A program made the position numbers and the translations under genes. Shown here one piece after another: positions 14,751 to 20,360 of a stretch of 20,360 nt of DNA. The notes under the pieces are model-generated. The model worked only from the letters and a program-made list of their open reading frames with translations. It made no database searches and was not told where the DNA came from. Position 1 is the stretch's first letter, and the number at the start of each line of letters is the position of its first letter. Origin of the DNA: Bacteroidota bacterium (GTDB taxonomy: Bacteria > Bacteroidota > Bacteroidia > Bacteroidales > Dysgonomonadaceae); NCBI GenBank assembly GCA_023418255.1, contig JAEZZZ010000106.1, forward strand, positions 1 to 20,360. The letters run 5' to 3'.

Positions 14751-15521
14751 ATGTGCGACACATTAGTTATAATTCCGACATACAACGAAAAAGAGAATAT
14801 CGAAAACATTATTCGCGCCGTATTTTCGTTAGAAAAAATGTTTCACATATTGGTGATAGATGATGCTTCACCCGACGGCACCGCTTCAATTGTTCATCGA
14901 TTGATAGAAAATGAGTTTTCTGACCGACTTTTTATTCAAGAGCGACAGGGAAAACTTGGTTTAGGAACTGCCTATATCCATGGTTTCAAATGGGCACTTC
15001 AGCATTCATATCAGTATGTGATTGAGATGGATGCCGATTTTTCGCATAATCCGGATGATTTGCCCCGTTTGTATGAATCTTGCCAAAAGGACGGCTATGA
15101 TGTTTCAGTTGGATCTCGCTATTGCAGTGGCGTAAATGTTGTCAATTGGCCCATTGGGCGCGTATTGATGTCTTATTTTGCCTCAATTTATGTACGCATC
15201 ATCACCGGAATGAGGGTGAAAGACACAACGGCCGGATTTGTTTGCTATCGTAGAAACGTATTGGAAACCATCAATTTGGATAAGATTAAATTCAAAGGAT
15301 ATGCCTTCCAGGTTGAGATGAAATACACGGCATATGTGTTGGGATTTAAGATAAAAGAGGTGTCTGTTATTTTTATCAATCGCCGCTTAGGCACATCAAA
15401 AATGAATACATCCATTTTTGGAGAAGCATTTTTGGGTGTTATAAATTTACGCTGGAGAAAAATAAGAGGAAAAATAAAACCTTGTCCCAAGCGTCTTCCA
15501 GATGCGTCGCACCCATTATAA
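14751..15521 (+). CDS. Polyprenyl-phosphate mannosyltransferase-like GT2 enzyme
   Basis: A 256-residue family 2 glycosyltransferase of the DPM1 type, which moves a sugar (mannose or glucose) from a nucleotide donor to a polyprenyl phosphate on the inner membrane face. Marks are IIPTYNEKENI (7-17), VIDDASPDGTA (35-45), the metal-binding EMDADFSHNPDDLP (92-105 with Asp94 and Asp96), GSRYCSGVNVVNWP (121-134), the DTTAGFVCYRR acceptor region (158-168) and the closing FINRRLGTSKM (208-218). No C-terminal membrane domain is present, as in the soluble short form. It is 15 bases ahead of pyrC, so the two are probably co-transcribed. It may supply lipid-linked sugar for glycan or lipoglycan synthesis (inference). 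Confidence 0.9.
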   Translation: MCDTLVIIPTYNEKENIENIIRAVFSLEKMFHILVIDDASPDGTASIVHRLIENEFSDRLFIQERQGKLGLGTAYIHGFKWALQHSYQYVIEMDADFSHNPDDLPRLYESCQKDGYDVSVGSRYCSGVNVVNWPIGRVLMSYFASIYVRIITGMRVKDTTAGFVCYRRNVLETINLDKIKFKGYAFQVEMKYTAYVLGFKIKEVSVIFINRRLGTSKMNTSIFGEAFLGVINLRWRKIRGKIKPCPKRLPDASHPL

Positions 15522-15536
15522 ACTCTTAAAAATATT

Positions 15537-16883
15537 ATGAACAAAATTCTAATCCGAAATGCTTCAATTATTAATGAAGGAAAAACAAGAGTCGGAAGCC
15601 TTCTAATTGATGGCGATAAAATTGCCGCAATTTATTTTGCTGCTCTCCCGGAGCATCTCAATTCCCTATCGGTTAGTCAGATAGATGCAACCGGGATGTA
15701 TTTAATTCCCGGCGTTATTGATGATCAAGTGCATTTTCGCGAACCCGGATTGACACATAAAGCAGATATTGCATCAGAGAGCAGAGCCGCCGTAGCAGGA
15801 GGAGTAACTTCCTTTATGGATATGCCAAACACCAAGCCTCAAACGACACAAATGGCAGCATTGGAAGATAAATGGGAACGTGCTGCCGAAAAATCGATTG
15901 CGAACTATTCTTTCTATTTTGGTGCGACAAACGACAACTTGAAAAAGTTGAAAAAGGTGGACAATAAAAAAGTTTGTGGTGTGAAAGTATTTATGGGAGC
16001 ATCTACCGGGAATATGTTGGTGGATGATAAAGACACGCTTCAACGCATTTTTGGCGAAGTGGATATGCTCATAGCAGCCCATTGTGAAAAAGAGGAAATA
16101 ATTCGTTGTAACAGCGATGAATATCGAAAACGATTTGGAGAAAATATACCCATTAAATATCACCCGGCAATACGTAGTGCGGAGGCATGTTATCGTTCTT
16201 CGGCCGAAGCTGTGGAGTTGGCTGATAAATATGGATCACGCTTGCATATTCTGCATCTTTCTACCGAACGAGAAATGAGTTTGTTTGAAACTTCGCCGCT
16301 AAAAGACAAAAAAATTACTGCCGAAGTGTGTGTGCATCATCTTTGGTTTACTGATGCTGATTACGAAAGGCTTGGAACCCATATAAAGTGGAACCCCGCA
16401 GTGAAAACGTCGGCTGACAGAGAGGCGTTGCGCAGAGCACTTTTAGATGGAAAACTCGACGTTGTGGCGACCGATCATGCGCCACATCTGTTGGATGAAA
16501 AACAAGGAGGCTGCTTGCAAGCAGCCTCGGGAGGCCCTTTGGTGCAACACTCCCTGTTGATGATGCTCGAACTATCAAAGCAGGGAGTTTATACACCCGA
16601 ATTTGTCGTGCAGAAAATGTGCCATGCGCCGGCAGAGCTTTTTGCTGTCAATAAGAGAGGATTTATTCGCGAAGGGTATTTCGCTGATTTAGTATTGATT
16701 GACCCGAATAAATCGACTATGGTTACTTCTGATAATATTTTATATAAATGCGCTTGGTCGCCTTTGGAAGGAGAGTGTTTTAGCCACGCGGTTCACACAA
16801 CGTTTGTCAATGGGAAAGTGGCGTATACCAATAAAAAAGTTCGAGATGATGTACGAGGAATGGCTTTGACTTTTAATCGATAA
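15537..16883 (+). CDS. pyrC: Dihydroorotase
   Basis: Closes carbamoyl-aspartate to dihydroorotate in pyrimidine synthesis, in the cytosol. The 448 residues fit the amidohydrolase-type (class I) enzymes. Recognisable parts are IDDQVHFREPGLTHKAD (61-77), MPNTKP (96-101), the GVKVFMGAST block with candidate carboxylated Lys150, His182 in AAHCEKE, His237 and His240 in RLHILHLST, KWNPAVKT (284-291) and ATDHAPH with Asp313. The first metal-binding His of the usual HxHxR motif is Gln64 here; His66 and Arg68 are kept. ASGGPLVQHSL (330-340) and EGYFADLVLIDP near the C-terminus also match. It follows the GT2 gene by 15 bases and is ended by a strong hairpin. Confidence 0.95.
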   Translation: MNKILIRNASIINEGKTRVGSLLIDGDKIAAIYFAALPEHLNSLSVSQIDATGMYLIPGVIDDQVHFREPGLTHKADIASESRAAVAGGVTSFMDMPNTKPQTTQMAALEDKWERAAEKSIANYSFYFGATNDNLKKLKKVDNKKVCGVKVFMGASTGNMLVDDKDTLQRIFGEVDMLIAAHCEKEEIIRCNSDEYRKRFGENIPIKYHPAIRSAEACYRSSAEAVELADKYGSRLHILHLSTEREMSLFETSPLKDKKITAEVCVHHLWFTDADYERLGTHIKWNPAVKTSADREALRRALLDGKLDVVATDHAPHLLDEKQGGCLQAASGGPLVQHSLLMMLELSKQGVYTPEFVVQKMCHAPAELFAVNKRGFIREGYFADLVLIDPNKSTMVTSDNILYKCAWSPLEGECFSHAVHTTFVNGKVAYTNKKVRDDVRGMALTFNR

Positions 16884-16910
16884 CTATTTAGATAACCCAA
16901 ATTTACAACA

Positions 16911-16941
16911 AAAAAGTGGCGGCATCTTGTCGTCACTTTTT
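16911..16941. terminator. Bidirectional terminator between pyrC and tRNA-Thr
   Basis: A 13 bp stem (AAAAAGTGGCGGC with GTCGTCACTTTTT, two G-T pairs) and the loop ATCTT. A and T runs at both ends make it work in both directions, for pyrC and for the leftward tRNA. Confidence 0.85.
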
Positions 16942-16953
16942 AATTTAATATTG

Positions 16954-17026
16954 AGCCGCAAGCGAGACTTGAACTCGCGACCGACGCGTTACGAATGCGT
17001 TACTCTACCAACTGAGCTATTGCGGC
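16954..17026 (-). tRNA. tRNA-Thr (anticodon CGU)
   Basis: A complete 73 base cloverleaf. The acceptor arm GCCGCAA pairs with TTGCGGC. The D arm is GCTC/GAGT, the anticodon loop TTCGTAA has anticodon CGT (16991-16993 complemented), and the T arm is GCGAG-TTCAAGT-CTCGC. The discriminator is T and no CCA is encoded. The anticodon stem ACGCA/CGCGT has an A-C mismatch at the loop-closing pair (31-39). Confidence 0.96.
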
Positions 17027-17039
17027 AATTTTGAGAGTG

Positions 17040-17047
17040 CAAAAGTA
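17040..17047 (-). promoter_or_regulatory. tRNA-Thr promoter, -7 element TACTTTTG
   Basis: The minus strand reads TACTTTTG, 13 bases from the tRNA start. The -33 element is not clear. Confidence 0.5.
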
Positions 17048-17152
17048 TAAAAAATATTGATTATAACTACTGAATTTATGCGTTTATTTCATCGTAATTT
17101 GAGAAAAAAATAGATGAAAGTTGATTTTTTATTTTCAATTTTATCATTTTCT

Positions 17153-17183
17153 TTTGGGAAAGATAAATTATTCCTTATCTTTG
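17153..17183 (+). promoter_or_regulatory. Consensus promoter far upstream of the fimbrillin-like gene
   Basis: TTTG (17153-17156), 19 bases, TATCTTTG (17176-17183) is a full consensus match. The next gene starts at 17455, giving a leader of about 265 bases with no protein gene in it. The only start inside, ATG at 17231, gives 11 codons. Confidence 0.65.
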
Positions 17184-17320
17184 TTTTTTAGTGAAATTGA
17201 TATTTTTTTCATATTGTATTATAGGCAGTCATGAAACTGTTTGGGAGATTTGTAATAGAAGTTTAATTATATCTTGATAATTGTTATTTCTAAATTGTAT
17301 CTGTATGAGATGTTTGTTGT

Positions 17321-17334
17321 TTTGACCTGTCAAA
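17321..17334. promoter_or_regulatory. Perfect dyad in the fimbrillin leader
   Basis: TTTGAC-CT-GTCAAA is a perfect 6+6 inverted repeat with a 2 base spacer, about 120 bases before the start codon. The tight spacer suits a dimeric DNA-binding protein better than an RNA hairpin. The regulator is unknown. Confidence 0.4.
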
Positions 17335-17454
17335 CCTCCTGATATACCAAAAACATCAAATTATCTAACGCCTTTCAAAGGTTCTCTTAAAAATTCTATT
17401 CTTTGGATTTCTTTTATTTGTTAATTTATTGTGATTAATTGAATATCATGTTGT

Positions 17455-18723
17455 ATGAAAAACTATTTCTTTCTTTTTATAGTAGGAATATTCTTCCTGA
17501 TGTCGTGTGAGGGAGAAAAAATTGACTATTCCATTCTTGACAAAAGCATCGTTGTAACGGCACAAGTAAAACGTTCAAAAACTCGGCTTATGAATGATGC
17601 TTGGTCTCCCGGAGATGCCATTGGCATCTATATGATTAGGGCAGGAGAGGCTCTTTCTCAATCATCGGTAGAAGTGTCAAATGCTCAATATGTTACACAT
17701 AAGGGTAAAAGTTCATTTGTTCCGAAAAATGTCGCCAACGATGTGAAATTTCCGTACGATGGTTCGAGTGTCGATTTTATCTCTTATTATCCCTACGGAA
17801 CTGTTAATTCAAAGTTTGAATATTCGATAGATATTTCAGACCAAACAGACCAATCCGCCATTGACTTTGTCTATTCGGACAATGCAAAGCTGTTGAATAA
17901 AAACTCGGGAACGGTTGGATTGACATTTACACGTCAATTGACAAAAATTGTTTTGAAAATCAATACCATTGATGCATCTTCTTTGTTCGACGTAAATGTA
18001 ACACTCATAGGAAGCAACACAAGAGGTAAATTCTCATTAGTGGATAAAAGTTTAACCGCTTCCACTAAAAAAAATATCCCAATGAAAGTTTCTGATGACG
18101 GAACAACTGCCGAAGCTATTTTGTTCCCTCTGGATAAATTAGACGGACTTCAGTTTGAAATAACGAATGGAGATTATGGCTATCGCTACAATTTGAGTTC
18201 CGCGACGAATATACAGCAGCTTAAAGCCGGATACAAATACACTTATAATCTCACACTCGACACACGTATGCCCATTGATGTGTCGGCAACGGTTTCGCCT
18301 TGGATTGATGGAGCTGAGGAGAGTGCGACAGTAAACAAAGACTTTGAGGTATATAAGCCCGAAGGTGATGGCACAAAAGAAAATCCTTACACCATTCAAG
18401 ATGCTCAAAAGATACCTTCCACACGAAATGTGTGGATTAAAGGAAATATCGTTGGATTTTACTCTGGCTCGAGTTATACCTCTTTCGTTCCCGGCAAGGA
18501 GAATGCCTCTGCATCAAATATTGCTTTGGCGGCCGCGCCTGCCGAAACCGTTGCAACCAAGACGGTGCCGGTACAATTATCAATTACATCTGTACGAGAA
18601 GCTCTCAACTTAAAAGACAATCCCTCTCTTCTTGGTAAAAGTGTTCTAATTAAGGGTGACGTAGAACCATATTTTGGTGCACCGGGATTAAAAAATGCCT
18701 CGGAGTATGAGTTGATACCGTAG
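17455..18723 (+). CDS. Fimbrillin-like lipoprotein with C-terminal DUF6359 domain
   Basis: A 422-residue predicted lipoprotein. The signal peptide ends in the lipobox FLMSC, with Cys18 as the lipidated residue. The central part (about 35-285) resembles the fimbrillin / Mfa-like fold: a WSPGDAIGIYMI segment (49-60), VDFISYYPYG (106-115), VGLTFTRQLTKIVLKI (149-164) and YKYTYNLTLD (about 262-271). The C-terminal part (about 298-422: EGDGTKENPYTIQDAQ, VWIKGNIVGF, then LLGKSVLIKGDVE) resembles the OB-fold DUF6359 module. The start at 17455 gives the signal peptide; an ATG at 17448 is out of frame. Likely a cell-surface protein or fimbrial subunit or anchor. It stands alone with a long leader. Confidence 0.82.
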   Translation: MKNYFFLFIVGIFFLMSCEGEKIDYSILDKSIVVTAQVKRSKTRLMNDAWSPGDAIGIYMIRAGEALSQSSVEVSNAQYVTHKGKSSFVPKNVANDVKFPYDGSSVDFISYYPYGTVNSKFEYSIDISDQTDQSAIDFVYSDNAKLLNKNSGTVGLTFTRQLTKIVLKINTIDASSLFDVNVTLIGSNTRGKFSLVDKSLTASTKKNIPMKVSDDGTTAEAILFPLDKLDGLQFEITNGDYGYRYNLSSATNIQQLKAGYKYTYNLTLDTRMPIDVSATVSPWIDGAEESATVNKDFEVYKPEGDGTKENPYTIQDAQKIPSTRNVWIKGNIVGFYSGSSYTSFVPGKENASASNIALAAAPAETVATKTVPVQLSITSVREALNLKDNPSLLGKSVLIKGDVEPYFGAPGLKNASEYELIP

Positions 18724-18778
18724 TAAAAAATAAAAGTGAGTGATTTTACTATTTGGTGTCAACGCTTAAGAGATAAAG

Positions 18779-18807
18779 ATAAAGGCGAATTAAAAAAACG
18801 CCTTTAT
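18779..18807. terminator. Bidirectional terminator between the fimbrillin-like and SGNH genes
   Basis: Arms ATAAAGGCG and CGCCTTTAT pair over 9 bp around an A-rich loop of 11 bases. It lies midway between two convergent stop codons and is T-rich on both outgoing strands. Confidence 0.7.
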
Positions 18808-18840
18808 TGTTATTTATGACAAAATAATTTCGGAAACAGC

Positions 18841-19542
18841 TCATCCTTTTTTCCGGCGTAACAAAGCATGTGCAATCGCTTTTTCTACGAGAGGTTCCAT
18901 AATAGCATATCCGTTAGAGTTAGGATGTACACCATCAATAGAAAGGTTTGTCGACAATCCATTCCGTTCATCTGCCATAGCGGAGAAATAGTCACAATAA
19001 ACAATACCGTTTTCTGCTGCATATTTTTTTAGACGTCTATTTAGTTCGATAATTTTTTGTGCCGGTTGGCATTTCGGATTCCAAGGAAAATGATGTGCCG
19101 GAAGGATGGAGCACAGCACCACTTCAATGCTATTAGATTGCGCCAAGTCAATCATGCTGTGAATATTATCCTCAATCATTTCGAGTGTTGATGGGCCTGT
19201 ATTTCCTGCAATATCATTGGTCCCTGCAAGAATAACTACCACTTTGGGATGAAGATGTATCACGTCTTGACGAAAACGTAATAACATTTGTGGAGTAGTT
19301 TGTCCGCTTATGCCTCTATTAATATAGGCTTTTTGTCTAAAAAATGAAGGATGATGCTCTATCCAGCCCTGTGTAATGGAATTTCCAATAAATACAACTC
19401 GATCTTCATTTTCGTTGGGCATTACAATGGTTGAGTTCTCTTTCTGGAAATGCTGCAAATTCGCCCAATCTTGAGCTGCTAAATCAAAGGTTGTAAACAT
19501 AACGATAGCAATAAGTGCAATAAATGATGTAAAGGATTTCAT
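18841..19542 (-). CDS. Exported SGNH (GDSL-like) hydrolase
   Basis: A 233-residue secreted esterase/lipase-type enzyme. The signal peptide covers about 1-23 (ending LAAQ). The four SGNH blocks are present: GNSITQGW with catalytic Ser55, NRGISGQTT with Gly80, AGTNDI with Asn109, and DGVHPNSNGY with Asp203 and His206. This branch is close to platelet-activating-factor acetylhydrolase-like and carbohydrate acetylesterase proteins common in Bacteroidetes, so removal of acetyl groups from glycans is plausible, but the substrate is not shown. It is monocistronic, with a -7 element about 36 bases upstream. Confidence 0.92.
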   Translation of the reverse strand: MKSFTSFIALIAIVMFTTFDLAAQDWANLQHFQKENSTIVMPNENEDRVVFIGNSITQGWIEHHPSFFRQKAYINRGISGQTTPQMLLRFRQDVIHLHPKVVVILAGTNDIAGNTGPSTLEMIEDNIHSMIDLAQSNSIEVVLCSILPAHHFPWNPKCQPAQKIIELNRRLKKYAAENGIVYCDYFSAMADERNGLSTNLSIDGVHPNSNGYAIMEPLVEKAIAHALLRRKKG

Positions 19543-19577
19543 ACGTTTTTTTTAAATTTTAGAAGTTTATTCCACAT

Positions 19578-19585
19578 CAAAAGTA
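19578..19585 (-). promoter_or_regulatory. SGNH hydrolase promoter, -7 element TACTTTTG
   Basis: The minus strand reads TACTTTTG, 36 bases upstream of the ATG at 19542. No clear -33 element. Confidence 0.5.
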
Positions 19586-19611
19586 GCTATTAATTCCCAT
19601 AAATCGATTAT

Positions 19612-20360
19612 TGTGTCCGGTAAAATTTCCTAAGTTCAAGACGATGCAACAGAATTGATCACAAAGCTATATTGCACGCGTTATCGTCAAGCATCGCTTG
19701 GTAGTATCGTGAGCGAGATAAAGCGCAACGCTTGTCCCAAAACCGGTAAATACAACTATAAGAAGGCGCATAAAAAAGCACTCTTTCAAAAACAACGGTT
19801 CCATCGCAGACGCGCTTTTACCGTGGAAAAAAGAGATTTTATGGAAGCGCATTTACAAAAGAAATGGTCACCCGAACAAATTATCGGGTATTGCCGCAAA
19901 CATAATATCCCCATGGTATCGCACAAAACAATCTATCAGTATATAAGAGAAGATAAGGCATTAGGAGGGAAGATGTATACACTTTTTCGCTACAAGCTTA
20001 AGCATCGCAAACGAGTAGTCGGCAAGACCGCTAAAGCAGGAATAAAAGATAAGCTCAGTATTGATAAACGCCCCAAAATCGTTGATTTAAAACCCGTCTA
20101 GGCGATTGGGAAGTAGACACCATTGTCGAAAAAAATAACAAGGAAGCCACTCTGACGATTGTAGAAAGAAAAACCGGCTTTCTGATTGCCGAAAAATTAG
20201 AACAAGGTAAAGAACGCGAAAGCTTTGGCAAAAGCATTGATTTGTGCACTACTCCCTTTTAAAGAGCATGTACACACCATCACCTCGGATAACGGATGCG
20301 AGTTTGCCGAACACAAGCAGGTCGCTCAAACATTAGACGTCGATTTTTATTTTGCTCATC
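19612..20360 (+). mobile_element. IS30 family element, decayed, cut by the window edge
   Basis: The transposase remnant below defines the family. The left boundary is estimated: non-coding bases from about 19612 (TGTGTCCGGTAAAATTTCC) precede the first transposase-like codons. The terminal repeat and target duplication cannot be verified because the right end is outside the window. Confidence 0.6.
19644..20360 (+). pseudogene. IS30 family transposase, multiply frameshifted
   Basis: Typical IS30 blocks are spread over several frames: an HTH-like piece (SQSYIARVIVKHRL after an in-frame stop), SEIKRNACPKTGKYNYKKA, WSPEQIIGYCRKHNIPMVSHKTIYQYI, then after a shift near 20085-20092 LGDWEVDTIVEKNN, and after another near 20210 CALLPFKEHVHTITSDNGCEF. 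The DDE residues in DTIV and SDNG are kept; the final Glu lies beyond the edge. The first N-terminal residues of the family are missing. At least three frame breaks and one stop make it inactive. The longest intact frame is 19655-20101. Confidence 0.88.

Noticed and set aside
1..20360. CRISPR array, toxin-antitoxin pair, restriction or other defence system
   Set aside because: No regularly spaced repeats and no cas, nuclease, methylase or toxin-type proteins were recognised on either strand.

Overview
The window reads as a chromosomal segment of a fairly AT-rich member of the Bacteroidetes, most likely order Bacteroidales. The evidence is the promoter grammar (TTTG, 19-21 bases, TAnnTTTG before many genes, with no clear Shine-Dalgarno sites), a type IX secretion (T9SS) C-terminal sorting domain, a fimbrillin-like lipoprotein, a parA-parB-DUF5683-mltD cluster, and tRNA genes without an encoded CCA. 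The species cannot be named from the sequence.

Layout: 1-571 is a gene-free stretch ending in the coaA promoter. coaA (type I pantothenate kinase) converges on a greA-HIT operon across a shared hairpin. A KamA-type radical SAM/PLP protein has its own consensus promoter. Next comes the rightward run parA, parB, DUF5683, mltD (6 to 34 base gaps), linking chromosome segregation with envelope and cell-wall remodelling. It meets a leftward secreted Lys-C-like serine protease with a T9SS tail, and both stop codons touch one hairpin. A TIGR02757-family gene is divergent from the protease.

11.5-13.5 kb is a decayed mobile region. It holds tRNA-Pro(UGG), its terminator, the N-terminal stub of a tyrosine recombinase, and an internally deleted IS66-type element of about 1.05 kb whose two inverted-repeat ends are both visible. 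To its right, on the minus strand, lies a compact unit of consensus promoter, about 70 nt of RNA and intrinsic terminator, which I regard as the best candidate for an undescribed element here.

13.5-17.0 kb returns to chromosomal genes: a FemAB/GNAT-like transferase divergent from a polyprenyl-phosphate mannosyltransferase-like GT2 gene and pyrC (dihydroorotase), then a terminator and tRNA-Thr(CGU). 17.0-19.6 kb encodes surface or secreted proteins: a fimbrillin-like lipoprotein with a long leader, converging on an exported SGNH hydrolase. The window ends in a frameshifted IS30 family element that runs off the edge.

No CRISPR array, toxin-antitoxin pair or obvious defence system was seen. Most of the window is ordinary core genome; the novelty lies in the small RNA candidate, the unusual active-site residues of the KamA-like protein, the fimbrillin leader and the mobile-element scar.
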